Shown here: one piece after another, positions 37,266 through 46,982 of the stretch | Layout: the number at the start of each line of letters is the position of its first letter | Numbering within the stretch: the first letter of the stretch is position 1 | Assembly: GCF_015265475.1 (NCBI RefSeq) | Contig: NZ_CP054493.1 | Span: 2,418,001-2,482,000 of the forward strand | Source: Candidatus Sulfurimonas marisnigri | Lineage (GTDB): Bacteria; Campylobacterota; Campylobacteria; Campylobacterales; Sulfurimonadaceae | Length of the DNA: 64,000 nucleotides | Reading direction: 5' to 3' | Notes under the pieces: generated by a model | Database searches by the model: none | Seen by the model: only the letters and a program-made list of their open reading frames with translations | What the model was told of the DNA's origin: nothing | Made by a program: the position numbers and the translations under genes

Positions 37266-38085
37266 TTTTAAGCCCTTTTAAATAGTTTGCAACTGCATCT
37301 TCATCATTTGTATGCTGTAGTACAATATCTGCCAATTTTTTAACACCCTCTTGTGCATTTGCAACTGCTACAGAGACTCCAGCTAATTCAAACATTCCTA
37401 CATCATTGAAGTTATCCCCAAAAACGGTTAATTTTTTTAAGTCAAAACCGCTGTATTGGCTAACAGTTCGAATACCGTGAGACTTATCTGCGTCTTTATG
37501 CAATATAGTTAAAAAATAGCAACCCACATAAGCTTCTGGTGCGAGGATATATTTTAAATTATTGCCAAAAATAGCTTCTACATGTAGAGCCAATTTTCGC
37601 AACAGTTTTTCCTCACCCATATAAACAATCTTAAAGTTATCATCCATTGCACGTATATCTTTGTGCTCAACTAAATTGTCATCTTCTGAGTAGCGGGTGA
37701 GAACTTTTTTTTGGTGTTCGTTTAAAATAGCAGAGTATAAAAAAGCTTCGTTTAATTTCTTGTCTGCAAGAGCTAAGACAAAAGGGTAGATACCAAACTT
37801 AGCACCTTCGTCTATAATGGCATCTCCTACCTCTTTGTTTATAAACTTTGTATCTATTATCTTCTTATCCATTGTTGCAATAAGAGCACCATCAAGGAGA
37901 ATCATCGGGGAATTAACTTGTACATTCTTTAAAAATTGTGCTGTTTTTTTATATGTTCTTGCTGTTGCTACGCTAACAATTGAGTGTGCAGAGAAGCCAT
38001 TCCAAATCTCTTTTGTAAAAGTACTTACAGAGAGGTCATTTCTTAAAAATGTGTGATCGAGATCTGTTATATATATTTTTTTCAT
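37258..38085 (-). CDS. Cof-type HAD family sugar phosphatase
   Basis: A 275-residue HAD hydrolase: DLDHTF at the start (first catalytic aspartate), SVATARTYK (motif II), and TVFGDNFNDVGMFELAG (motif IV), the Cof/type IIB layout. Substrates are usually sugar phosphates. The start at 38085 is preferred because the alternative at 38109 lies inside the upstream antiporter gene. In this context it could dephosphorylate a sugar phosphate, including possibly MurNAc-6-phosphate, a step otherwise unassigned here. Confidence 0.78.
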   Translation of the reverse strand: MKKIYITDLDHTFLRNDLSVSTFTKEIWNGFSAHSIVSVATARTYKKTAQFLKNVQVNSPMILLDGALIATMDKKIIDTKFINKEVGDAIIDEGAKFGIYPFVLALADKKLNEAFLYSAILNEHQKKVLTRYSEDDNLVEHKDIRAMDDNFKIVYMGEEKLLRKLALHVEAIFGNNLKYILAPEAYVGCYFLTILHKDADKSHGIRTVSQYSGFDLKKLTVFGDNFNDVGMFELAGVSVAVANAQEGVKKLADIVLQHTNDEDAVANYLKGLKNG

Positions 38086-38090
38086 ATTCT

Positions 38091-39710
38091 CTAGTACTTC
38101 AATTTGCATTCGGCCATTCTCTCAACCAGTATTCGACCTATCTCTTCTTTACTGTCAATAACAGATGTAATATCCAAATCTTTTAGATTGTTTTTATCTC
38201 TTAGAGTTGATACCTTTACTATTAAATTAATATTTTTTGTATGAGCAAGAATTGTCTCGCAGATTGCTCTTTTTTTATCCATATTATCTAGGGTTACTAT
38301 CACTCCGGCCGAACTCTCGGCATGGATAGCTTCCAAAAGAGACAACTTGGACATATCACCCAAATATGCTTCTTTTCCTTCTGCTAAAGCCTCTTGAACA
38401 TGTTTTGGGTTATTGTCTATAATTACATAAGGCGCATCTATATTATCTAAAGATTTTGCTGCGAACTTACCTACAATACTGTATCCACACAAAATCACAT
38501 GGTTTTTCCTTGAAAGAAAGTCGGAAGTATCTAATCCCAGATATTCAAAGTGTGTAAAGTGTCTTACTAGCATGTTGATTTTAGAGATAAAAAATGGAGT
38601 GACAATCATAGAGAAAATAACCACTAGAATAAAGAGTGACTCCAACTCTTTGTCTAAAAGGCCACCCATGCTCGCAACTGCAAATATTACAAAAGAGAAC
38701 TCTCCAACTTGAGATAGTGCTAAAGCAGTTTTAAGTGATAATACATGCGAAGATGTTATACGAAGTAAAAGATATATAATAATGGCTTTTAAAACTAACA
38801 CCAGCAGAAAAATACCTATAATTATTCCAATGTTGTCTATAAAGTATAGTACATCTATCTTCATACCAACAATGATAAAAAATGTACCTAAAAGGATATC
38901 TTTGAACGGAGCAATATCTGATTCAACCTTATGATGATACTTAGTTTCTGCAATTACCATACCGGCAACAAAAGCACCAAGAGAGTATGTGAAGCCCATA
39001 TATGATGCAAAAAGAGAAGCGGCAACTACAATAAATAAAACTGAACCCATAAAAAGTTCATCAACTTCACTTGAAGCAGAGAAGTGCAGCAACCATGCAA
39101 TAACCCTTTTACCTACAACAAACAAAAGCACCATAACGATAACAGCACTTATAAAAGTGTCTCTTAAAATCACTCCAACCGATTGGTCACCCTCGCTTGT
39201 TAGAAAACTCAGAAAAATCAAAATAGGAATAACTGCAATATCTTGAAAAATAAGTATCCCTGCTGCGCGCTGGCCATAAGGATTATGTATCTCTTTTGAA
39301 CTTTTAAGGTAGCTCAAAACAACCGCAGTAGAGGAGAGTGCGAAAGCTAGGGAGAGTATAATGGCTGACATTGAGTCAAGTGAAAAAATATAGTGGCTGA
39401 CAGCATAAACAACTAAAGCAGTGAAACTCACTTGTAAGAAGCCGTTAAAGAATATCTCTGTTTTCATACTGTTCATTTTACGCAGAGATATCTCAAGACC
39501 GATAGTAAACATCAGAAACACTATACCAAACTCACCAATATACTCTAAAGTGTGCGAACCATTAATGTCTCTTAAGTCAAAAGCATAGACCAGAATTGTA
39601 CCGGTTATGATATAACCTATAATCTGTGAAACACCCATGTGTTTTAAAAAGAGGTTTAAAACCGTTGAGACACCCAGAGCCATAACAATATAAAGAAGTG
39701 CAGAATCCAT
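38091..39710 (-). CDS. Monovalent cation:proton antiporter with TrkA-N domain (KefB-like)
   Basis: The first 380 residues form a CPA2-type antiporter with about 12 membrane segments (EFGIVFLMFTIGLEISLRK, then LSLAFALSSTAVVLS). A Rossmann RCK/TrkA-N domain begins at HVILCGYSIVGKFAAKSL. Such proteins expel K+ or Na+ in exchange for protons under nucleotide or redox control. At 539 residues it is complete. It is the first gene of the minus-strand run, overlapping no neighbour. Confidence 0.88.
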   Translation of the reverse strand: MDSALLYIVMALGVSTVLNLFLKHMGVSQIIGYIITGTILVYAFDLRDINGSHTLEYIGEFGIVFLMFTIGLEISLRKMNSMKTEIFFNGFLQVSFTALVVYAVSHYIFSLDSMSAIILSLAFALSSTAVVLSYLKSSKEIHNPYGQRAAGILIFQDIAVIPILIFLSFLTSEGDQSVGVILRDTFISAVIVMVLLFVVGKRVIAWLLHFSASSEVDELFMGSVLFIVVAASLFASYMGFTYSLGAFVAGMVIAETKYHHKVESDIAPFKDILLGTFFIIVGMKIDVLYFIDNIGIIIGIFLLVLVLKAIIIYLLLRITSSHVLSLKTALALSQVGEFSFVIFAVASMGGLLDKELESLFILVVIFSMIVTPFFISKINMLVRHFTHFEYLGLDTSDFLSRKNHVILCGYSIVGKFAAKSLDNIDAPYVIIDNNPKHVQEALAEGKEAYLGDMSKLSLLEAIHAESSAGVIVTLDNMDKKRAICETILAHTKNINLIVKVSTLRDKNNLKDLDITSVIDSKEEIGRILVERMAECKLKY

Positions 39711-40095
39711 TAAAATCTTTCTAATAATAATTTTAGAAGCATTATATAGTATTTAATTGATTTGTTACATATGTAATCTTAACAGATACGATTCAGATGA
39801 AATGAATATAACCGTAATAGATATAAATTCTCACTACTTCATTTATTTATCTAAATGCTTAAAAGTACATTTTTTGAACTATTTAACTCTCTTGAAAACA
39901 TCTTTTAATTAAAAAAAATATTTTACAGCCATTTTCTAAAAAATATAGTAATTTTTTTTAAGCTTTAGAATCCCTTATTCTTGGTCTTATCTAAGGTAAT
40001 ATTAATAGTTTAAAATCACATGAAAGAAAATTACTGTACAATACTGACAGTAATTTTTAAGTTATAGTAAAAATGTTTAGAGGGGAGACTAACAT
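39711..40095. other. gene-free AT-rich interval before tetraheme cytochrome gene
   Basis: This 385-bp interval separates divergent genes. It contains long A/T runs at 39900-39965, the promoter of the antiporter at its left, and a perfect 11-bp inverted repeat at 40027-40057. A plausible -10 (TATAGTAAA) lies near 40064. I saw no gene. Confidence 0.5.
40027..40057. promoter_or_regulatory. 11-bp inverted repeat before cytochrome gene
   Basis: AAAATTACTGT and ACAGTAATTTT flank a 9-bp spacer, ending 38 bp before the cytochrome ATG. The position around -35 suggests an operator. The flanking A and T tracts would also fit a bidirectional terminator, so the role is open. Confidence 0.5.
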
Positions 40096-40803
40096 ATGAA
40101 AAAATCTATTAATAAATATTTATATACTTTAATTCTATTATCAACAAATCTTTTAGCAATGGGTGGACCGCATATAGGTTTAACTGCCGGCGCTGGCAGT
40201 AGTGATAATGGCCAAATTTGTGTTTATTGCCATACGCCTCACGCCGCAAATGACTTTGCAAGCCAAGTTACAGTTCCGCTTTGGAATAAGCCAGTTACAA
40301 ATGTTTCTTTTAAAATGTATGGTGCTAGTGTTAGGGGTGTTCCAGGTGTTACAATGGCAGGAACTCCTACAGATGCGACACCAACTGACACCTCTTTAGC
40401 TTGTCTTAGTTGTCACGATGGGGTCACTGCTATGAACAGTGCTGTAAATGCTCCCGGCTCTGGAGGTATCAATCCAATTGGTTCTCTTATTGGCTCTCCA
40501 ACACCTGTATGGATGGGTGTTAATGATGTTAAAGCGGTTGGTGCCAATTATACAACTAAAGAATCTGGTGATTTAACTGATGACCACCCAATATCAGTAG
40601 TTTATACACCAGGCAGGGCAGGTTTAAGACCTACAGAGACGGCTCTTGATAATTTTGTAGGTGCTGAAACCGTTTCTGATTTGCTAAGGGATGGAAAAGT
40701 TCAATGTTCTAGTTGCCATGATCCTCATGAATATAGTAATGGGATATATCTAAGAAAATTTAATGGAGGCAGTAGCCTTTGTCTTGGTTGCCATAACAAG
40801 TAA
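40096..40803 (+). CDS. Exported tetraheme c-type cytochrome
   Basis: The 235-residue protein has a signal peptide ending near LLAMG and four CxxCH heme sites: CVYCH, CLSCH, CSSCH and CLGCH. Additional histidines in HTPHAA, DDHPISV and HDPHE are likely distal ligands, a layout of doubled-CxxCH domain cytochromes. It should work in periplasmic electron transfer; partners are not encoded next to it. AGGGGAG provides a good ribosome-binding site. Confidence 0.85.
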   Translation: MKKSINKYLYTLILLSTNLLAMGGPHIGLTAGAGSSDNGQICVYCHTPHAANDFASQVTVPLWNKPVTNVSFKMYGASVRGVPGVTMAGTPTDATPTDTSLACLSCHDGVTAMNSAVNAPGSGGINPIGSLIGSPTPVWMGVNDVKAVGANYTTKESGDLTDDHPISVVYTPGRAGLRPTETALDNFVGAETVSDLLRDGKVQCSSCHDPHEYSNGIYLRKFNGGSSLCLGCHNK

Positions 40804-40896
40804 CACCAAAAAATATAACCACACTATTCACGAAGTTTTCTTTAAAACTTTGTGAATCTCCTTCATAAACTACATAGATTTTAAGAGATTTTATAA

Positions 40897-40902
40897 TATA
40901 AT
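40897..40902 (+). promoter_or_regulatory. -10 element of pyrG promoter
   Basis: ATATAATTCGCGATTATT lies 33 bp before the pyrG start and resembles the secG promoter (TATAATTCGC). Confidence 0.55.
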
Positions 40903-40934
40903 TCGCGATTATTAAAATATTTTTGGAGTTTTGC

Positions 40935-42554
40935 ATGACTAAATACATTTTTGTTACCGGTGGGGTTTTAAGCTCTCTTGGAAAAGGGATTACAGCTGCT
41001 AGTGTTGGTACTTTACTTAAACACTCTGGTAAAAAAGTGGGCATGCTAAAAATAGATCCATATATCAATGTTGACCCTGGAACAATGTCTCCGTTGGAAC
41101 ACGGTGAAGTTTTTGTTACAAAAGATGGAGCGGAAACTGATCTTGATATAGGAAACTATGAGAGATTTTTGGACTCTTCTTACCTCAAATCAAGCAATTT
41201 TACTACTGGACAAGTTTACTCAAGCGTTATCGAGCGCGAACGTGCTGGTGGATATCTGGGTCAAACTATTCAGGTTATACCACACATTGTTGGCGAGATT
41301 GTCAAGCGGATTAAACTAGCAGGAGAAGGTCACGATATTCTTGTGGTTGAACTCGGCGGAACCGTTGGTGACATTGAGGGACTTCCTTTTATGGAAGCTA
41401 TTCGTCAGATGAAACATGATGATGAGGTTGAGGGAACTTACTTTATACATGTAACACTTATACCTTACATAAAAGCTGCCGGTGAGCTGAAATCTAAGCC
41501 GACTCAACACTCGGTACAAGAACTTCGCCGTATCGGTATCACTCCACAAATGATTATTGCCAGAAGTGAGAATGCTCTTCCTAAAACTTTCAAGAAAAAA
41601 CTCGCAATGAGCTGTGATGTACATCCTGACTGTGTTATTGAAGCATTAGACGCTGCAACTATTTACGATATACCTGTTACATTTTTAAGACAACATATCT
41701 TAAAACCTATTTCAAAAGAGCTCGACCTTGGTGAACTAGACCCTGACATGGAAGAGTGGGACTCTTTAGTTAAGAAAATTGTTCAACCTAAGAACAAAGT
41801 TGTTGTCGGTTTTGTCGGAAAATATCTTGAACTTAAAGAGGCTTACAAATCTTTAACAGAATCACTTATTCACTCTGGAGCCCATTTAGATACTCGTGTC
41901 GAAATATGCTGGGTTGACAGTGAAGAGATTGAAGAGAGAGGGGCCGAAGCTCTTCTTGGAGACTGTGATTCAGTTTTAGTTGCTGGTGGTTTTGGAAATC
42001 GTGGAGTTGAGGGTAAGATTTTAGCAATCGAGTATGCACGTGTTAACAAAGTTCCATACCTTGGTATTTGTCTTGGTATGCAGCTTACACTTGTTGAGTA
42101 CGCTAGAAATGTTCTCGGACTAGAGGGTGCAAACTCTATAGAATTTGATGAAAATACACCACACCCGATGATTTATCTAATTGACAACTTTTTAGACCAA
42201 AGCGGTGGTATGCAACTAAGAACTCACACATCACCAATGGGTGGCACTCTAAGACTTGGAGAATATCCATGTGATACAAAAGAGGGTTCAATCATCAGAG
42301 AAGCGTATAGTGGCCAAAAGACAATTTTTGAAAGACATCGTCACCGCTATGAAGCAAATCCTGCATACCGTGAGCAGTTAGAAAAAGCTGGTATGATTGT
42401 AACTGGTGAATCCAATGGTCTAATAGAGAGTGTTGAGATAGAGGGTCACCCTTGGTTCTTAGGTGTTCAGTTTCACCCAGAGTTTACATCAAGACTTCAA
42501 ACTCCAAACCCATCTATCTTAGCATTTGTTCAAGCTACTTTGAATGTAGAGTAG
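40935..42554 (+). CDS. pyrG: CTP synthase
   Basis: PyrG aminates UTP to CTP using glutamine. The N-terminal synthetase domain begins [18 protein letters not shown]; the C-terminal amidotransferase has the catalytic cysteine in LGICLGMQL and the His/Glu pair in FHPEFTS. The start at 40935 gives the standard N terminus and 539 residues; an in-frame TTG four codons earlier is rejected. TTTGGAG precedes it. Confidence 0.97.
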   Translation: MTKYIFVTGGVLSSLGKGITAASVGTLLKHSGKKVGMLKIDPYINVDPGTMSPLEHGEVFVTKDGAETDLDIGNYERFLDSSYLKSSNFTTGQVYSSVIERERAGGYLGQTIQVIPHIVGEIVKRIKLAGEGHDILVVELGGTVGDIEGLPFMEAIRQMKHDDEVEGTYFIHVTLIPYIKAAGELKSKPTQHSVQELRRIGITPQMIIARSENALPKTFKKKLAMSCDVHPDCVIEALDAATIYDIPVTFLRQHILKPISKELDLGELDPDMEEWDSLVKKIVQPKNKVVVGFVGKYLELKEAYKSLTESLIHSGAHLDTRVEICWVDSEEIEERGAEALLGDCDSVLVAGGFGNRGVEGKILAIEYARVNKVPYLGICLGMQLTLVEYARNVLGLEGANSIEFDENTPHPMIYLIDNFLDQSGGMQLRTHTSPMGGTLRLGEYPCDTKEGSIIREAYSGQKTIFERHRHRYEANPAYREQLEKAGMIVTGESNGLIESVEIEGHPWFLGVQFHPEFTSRLQTPNPSILAFVQATLNVE

Positions 42555-42574
42555 AAGGAATTAGTTTCCTTTTA
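42555..42574 (+). terminator. weak hairpin after pyrG
   Basis: AAGGAA pairs with TTCCTT around TTAGT just after the pyrG stop, followed by TTT. It is short and probably a leaky terminator, letting some transcription into recJ. Confidence 0.35.
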
Positions 42575-42593
42575 CACAGAAAAGATTTTTTAT

Positions 42594-44200
42594 ATGCCAA
42601 ACTATGACAATACTCCTCTTTTAGACAAATCTTCTCTTTTTGAAATACTTACGCAAAGATTTGACAAAGAAGAAAAAAAACTCTCACAAATACCTAGCCC
42701 TACTCTACTTCAAAATGCTCCAAAAGCTGCTAAAAAATAGCCGATGCTATAAGAGAGAACAAAAAAATAACTCTTGTTGGTGATTACGATGTTGACGGAG
42801 TAAGCTCTACTGCAATAATGGTAGATTTTTTCAGACAAATTCCTTATCCGCTTGAAGCTATCATACCTAACCGCTTCAACGATGGCTACGGAGTGAGTCC
42901 AACTGTATTAGAGAGAATAGAGGCTGATTTAATTATTACGGTAGACAATGGCATAAGCGCTATTGAAGCCGCAACTGTTTGTGCAAAAAGAGGGATAGAG
43001 CTTATAATAACCGACCATCACACACCCTCTGAGGTTCTACCTGAGGCTTATGCAATAGTTAATCCAAAACTCCTTACATGTAAATACCCTTTTAAAGAAA
43101 TTTGCGGAGCACAGGTAGCATGGTTACTGCTGGGGCTTGTAAAAAAAGAATTAGATCTAAAAATTGATATGAAACAGTTTTTAGATATCTTATCTATAGC
43201 TATCATCGCTGATGTTATGCCTCTAATAGATATAAACCGTATACTAGTAAAAGAGGGTTTAAAGGTTTTAATGAGCTCAAGCAGACCGGCATCTATAATT
43301 ATAAGGGATTTTTTAAACAAATCAATTATCACCTCAGAGGATATCGGATTTCAAGTAGCTCCACGCATAAATGCGGCAGGAAGACTGGAAGATGCAAGTA
43401 TTGCTCTTGAGTTCTTCACGGCAACCAATAATAACATAGCATATATGCAATTTGAAAAACTAAATGCACTTAATGAACTTAGACGTGAGACTGAAGCTCA
43501 AACAACCAAAGAAGCATTATCTCAAGGAAACAGTTCGGATAATGTAATAGTTGTCTCTGGAGAGCATTGGCACGAAGGTGTAGTTGGGATTGTTGCATCA
43601 CGATTGGTAGACTACTTTCTTAAACCTGCGATTGTACTAAGTTGTGAAAATGGAGTTGCCAAAGGGAGTGCAAGAAGTATAGGCAACGTAAGTATATATG
43701 AGCTTATAAAAGATAATCAAACTTATCTTAGTAAATTTGGTGGTCATAAGATGGCAGCTGGCCTTGGCCTTGAAGCTAGCAATATAGATAGTTTTAGAAG
43801 TGCAATAAATAAAAGTGCTTCTAAGCTTGACCCTAATGATTTTATTCCATTAGATGATTTAGTTGGAGTAATGCCAAGTAGTGAGATTGATTTAGAACTC
43901 TTGGGTCTGTTGGATAATTTCGAACCTTATGGTGAGGCAAACTCTCGTCCTACTTTTTTAATAAAAGATGGTGAGATAGTAGAAATAAAACTTTTTGGAA
44001 AAGATAAGTCTCACTCTAAAATAAGTGTTAGACAATTTTCACATGAAAGAAAAATAATCGAGTTAATTCTATTCAAAAAAATATTCAATATGCCTGATAA
44101 CAAAAAGCTTACATGTAGCTACAGAGTGGCTAAAAATGAGTTTAACAATAGAGTATCAGCTCAACTTATTATAAATAAAATCTATGATTATCCATTATAA
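42594..44200 (+). pseudogene. recJ: Single-strand DNA exonuclease RecJ, interrupted by a -1-type frame break
   Basis: RecJ is the 5'-3' single-strand exonuclease of recombination and repair. The first frame runs from ATG 42594 for 48 codons to TAG at 42738, ending NAPKAAKK. The family sequence continues in another frame as IADAIRENKKITLVGDYDVDG, including catalytic motif I, then TDHH and the rest to 44200. The break falls on a run of six A (42732-42737); one more A would restore a single frame. The downstream open frame from ATG 42818 would lack motif I. Possibilities are a real mutation, a homopolymer sequencing error, or ribosomal slippage on AAA AAA TAG. The rest of the gene shows no decay. 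Confidence 0.85.
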
Positions 44201-44327
44201 AATAATGGTAAAAATTGCTACAAAACACCTAATATAGAGTAAATCATAAAAAAAACCTTAAAATTTAAAACTATCTTAAGGCTCAAGAATGTAGAATTGG
44301 TGACTTTATCAAAAAAAAGGGAAAAAC

Positions 44328-45824
44328 ATGAACAAAAACCAGATTTTAGAAGAAATTTTAAACGAAGTAGACAAACACCCAGAGATTATGTCTCGTCGTG
44401 ATGCTCTAAAGTATTTAACAATATCTCCATTAGCTGCGTCAGTTTTAGCTAGTGCAACAGTAGGTACTACAGCAGCAGTTGCATCAGCAGATGTAAGTGG
44501 AAAAATAGTTATCGTTGGTGGTGGTCTAGCTGGTATGAGTACAGCAGCACGTCTTAACAATTCAATTAGCAATGCTGATATTACTGTTATTGAGCCAGAT
44601 CCGTTATCTGTATCTTACCAGCCTGGTCAAACTCTAGTTGGTGGTGGTATTTGGGATCTTTCTGATATTCAATACAAAACAGATGATTATGTACCAAGCG
44701 GCGTTAAGCTAATAAAAGGTAGTGTTACTGCTTTTGACCCTGATAACAATAAAGTTACTGTTGATGGCAGCAAAGAGATTTCTTACGATCAATTAGTTGT
44801 AGCAACTGGTGTAGTACTTAACTATGCTGCAATTAAAGGTCTTGACGGTGTAATCACTTCATCTGGTAAAGACAATGCAGCTACAAAACAAACAATCACT
44901 AGAGATGGTCTTCACTCAATCTATTTCCAAGATGGTGCAGAAGCTACTTGGAAAGGTATTCAAGAGTTAATTGCAAAAGCTAAAGCTCATACTGGCAGCG
45001 AAAAATTACAGGCTGTATTTACTCACCCTAACACACCTCTTAAATGTGGTGGAGCTCCTAAAAAAATCATGTATCTAACACACTCTCGCTTAGTAGAAGC
45101 TGGTGTACGTGACAAAGTTGAACTTACTTTTTATCCAAATGGTGGTGGTATGTTTGGTATCAAAGATTACCATAATGCAATCGTTAAGCAATTTGAAGAA
45201 AGAGGTTTCAAATGGAACTACAAGCATAACTTAATTGCAGTAGACACAGCAACTAAAACAGCAACTTTTGACAAATGGTCAATGGTAGAAAAAGATGTTG
45301 AAGACGATATGGGTGATATGGTTAAGAAGAAGGTAAGAGTAAGCGAGCCGGTTGAAGTTAAATATGACTTTATGCATGTATCTCCTCCTCAAAAAGCTCC
45401 AGATGTTGTTGGTAAGTCTAAACTAGGCTCTGCTAAAAGCTGGGTAACAGTTGACAAAGAGACTTTACAAAGTTCTTTCTACCCTAATGTTTGGTCTTTA
45501 GGAGATTGTGCTGGTGTTCCAATGGGTAAAACTGGTGGATCTGCTCGTAAACAATACAAAGTAGTAGTTGATAATGTTATATCTGTTATGGGCGGTAAAA
45601 CACCTACTGCTAAATATGACGGTTATACTGTTTGTCCACTTATTACAGGTATTGGTACTGTTATGCTAGCTGAGTTTAACTGGGCTTCTAAAAAGACAGG
45701 TAGTGGTGTAAATGCTGCATCATTCCCATTAGATCCAACTAAAGAGAGATGGTTAATGTGGTTATTAAAAGTTTATCTTCTTAAGCCAATGACTATCCAT
45801 GGTATGCTTTCAGGTAGAGCGTAA
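44328..45824 (+). CDS. sqr: Sulfide:quinone oxidoreductase family protein, Tat-exported
   Basis: The enzyme oxidises sulfide to (poly)sulfur and passes electrons to quinone. A twin-arginine-like signal (SRRDALKYLTIS) precedes the FAD-binding IVIVGGGLAGMST near residue 63. SQR cysteines are recognisable in TPLKCGGAPKK and in YTVCPLITG. The long Tat leader and 498-residue length differ from the minimal 430-residue type I enzymes; the SQR type is not assigned. A metallo-beta-lactamase-fold gene follows after a hairpin. Confidence 0.85.
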   Translation: MNKNQILEEILNEVDKHPEIMSRRDALKYLTISPLAASVLASATVGTTAAVASADVSGKIVIVGGGLAGMSTAARLNNSISNADITVIEPDPLSVSYQPGQTLVGGGIWDLSDIQYKTDDYVPSGVKLIKGSVTAFDPDNNKVTVDGSKEISYDQLVVATGVVLNYAAIKGLDGVITSSGKDNAATKQTITRDGLHSIYFQDGAEATWKGIQELIAKAKAHTGSEKLQAVFTHPNTPLKCGGAPKKIMYLTHSRLVEAGVRDKVELTFYPNGGGMFGIKDYHNAIVKQFEERGFKWNYKHNLIAVDTATKTATFDKWSMVEKDVEDDMGDMVKKKVRVSEPVEVKYDFMHVSPPQKAPDVVGKSKLGSAKSWVTVDKETLQSSFYPNVWSLGDCAGVPMGKTGGSARKQYKVVVDNVISVMGGKTPTAKYDGYTVCPLITGIGTVMLAEFNWASKKTGSGVNAASFPLDPTKERWLMWLLKVYLLKPMTIHGMLSGRA

Positions 45825-45838
45825 CTATTTTCCCCCTT

Positions 45839-45859
45839 TTTCCCTCTTTTTGAGGGAAA
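45839..45859 (+). terminator. hairpin after sqr
   Basis: TTTCCCTC pairs with GAGGGAAA around a TTTTT loop just past the sqr stop. The tail is not U-rich on the plus strand, so this is a probable but imperfect terminator. Confidence 0.5.
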
Positions 45860-45909
45860 CACTATCCCATGTTTTATAATCTTAAGTTTAAAAAAGTATA
45901 ATATTTTTG

Positions 45910-45923
45910 TGATAATTTTATCA
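45910..45923. promoter_or_regulatory. TGATA-N4-TATCA site upstream of metallo-beta-lactamase-fold gene
   Basis: TGATAATTTTATCA followed by an A tract ends 23 bp before the ATG, matching the sites at 3748 and 8125 in sequence and position. Confidence 0.5.
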
Positions 45924-45946
45924 AAAAAAATATATTAGGAGAAATA

Positions 45947-46921
45947 ATGAAAAAAATAAGTTTAATAATTGCAATGATTGTTACATTTTCTTTATCATTA
46001 AATGCGTTTTCTTTAGGAAAACTAGGTGAATTTAAATTTGAAAAAGTAAATGGTAACGTTTGGATTATGCACGGTCCACCGGAGAATCCAAGCGTGGAAA
46101 ACGAAGGTTTTATGAATAACCCATCATTTGTAGAGGGTGAGAATGGTACTATTGTAATTGACCCAGGTGGAAACTACAATGTTGGTAAAAAAATTGTTGC
46201 TGAATACAAAAAAGCTACAGACAAGCCTGTTCTAGCTATTCTAAATACTCACAAACATGGAGATCACTGGTTTGCTGGTAAAGCATTTGCTGAAGCGTTT
46301 CCAAATGCTCAAAGCTATGCTCATCCAAATATGATTAAGGCATCAAAAGATGGTGAAGCTAGGTTATGGTACAACATCTTAGAGGGTCTTTCTAAAAACC
46401 TAAAAGGTACTGATGGTCCATTCCCTTTCCCAACTAAAGTTTTACATGATGGAGATGTTCTTAAAGTTGATGGACATACTTTTAAAGTTTTTCATCCAGA
46501 ACGTGCACATACAGATACAGATATCTTAATAGAGCATGTAGAGTCTAAAACACTTTGGTTAGGTGATAATCTTATGGATTGTCGTCTTGGTGGTATGGAT
46601 GAAAGTTCTAGTGTTCATGGGAATATAGCACTTCTTGAAGATATCATTGCTCAAAGAAATGGTTATAAACAATATGATTTATATGTTCCAGGACACGGTC
46701 CATCAGATAAAATGCATAAAGTTATTGATCCTTTCCTAAACTACTTTAAAACAGTTCTAAAATGGGCTAAAACAGCTTATGAGGATGGAAAAGAGAGTTA
46801 TGAAGTTAAAAAAGATGTTGCAGCTGATTTAAAAGATATCCAACATTGGGATGAGTTTGACCGTCAAATGGGCAAACACCTAATGAAAGCAATGTCAGAA
46901 GTTGAACAAAAAGATATGTAA
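45947..46921 (+). CDS. Exported metallo-beta-lactamase-fold protein (SoxH-like)
   Basis: A 324-residue exported hydrolase-fold protein with a signal peptide (residues 1-20, ending SLNAF). Metal ligands are visible in NTHKHGDHW, ERAHTDTD, LGDNLMDC and PGHG. It is a diverged relative of the lipoprotein at 17281 and, like it, sits beside a sulfur-oxidation gene (sqr, 122 bp upstream). The substrate is unknown; persulfide or thioester hydrolysis would suit the fold and context but is only a guess. Confidence 0.8.
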   Translation: MKKISLIIAMIVTFSLSLNAFSLGKLGEFKFEKVNGNVWIMHGPPENPSVENEGFMNNPSFVEGENGTIVIDPGGNYNVGKKIVAEYKKATDKPVLAILNTHKHGDHWFAGKAFAEAFPNAQSYAHPNMIKASKDGEARLWYNILEGLSKNLKGTDGPFPFPTKVLHDGDVLKVDGHTFKVFHPERAHTDTDILIEHVESKTLWLGDNLMDCRLGGMDESSSVHGNIALLEDIIAQRNGYKQYDLYVPGHGPSDKMHKVIDPFLNYFKTVLKWAKTAYEDGKESYEVKKDVAADLKDIQHWDEFDRQMGKHLMKAMSEVEQKDM

Positions 46922-46928
46922 TACACCC

Positions 46929-46966
46929 TTGCTTGAGTCACAAATAGTGACTCAGCAACCTATTTT
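46929..46966 (+). terminator. intrinsic terminator after metallo-beta-lactamase-fold gene
   Basis: TGAGTCAC pairs with GTGACTCA around AAATA, extended by TTGC/GCAA with one bulged T, and followed by CCTATTTTT. This is the most convincing classical terminator in the window. Confidence 0.8.
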
Positions 46967-46982
46967 TAAGATATAATATTTC

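Noticed and set aside
30945-41874. Single DnaA-box-like words at 30945 (GTATTCACA), 40824 (CTATTCACG) and 41866 (TTATTCACT)
   Set aside because: They are isolated, imperfect, and two are inside coding sequences; this number is expected by chance.
42818-44200. Treating the downstream recJ frame as an intact shorter gene
   Set aside because: It would lack catalytic motif I (DYDVDG), which lies upstream in the same frame with no usable start, so the longer broken gene is the better description.
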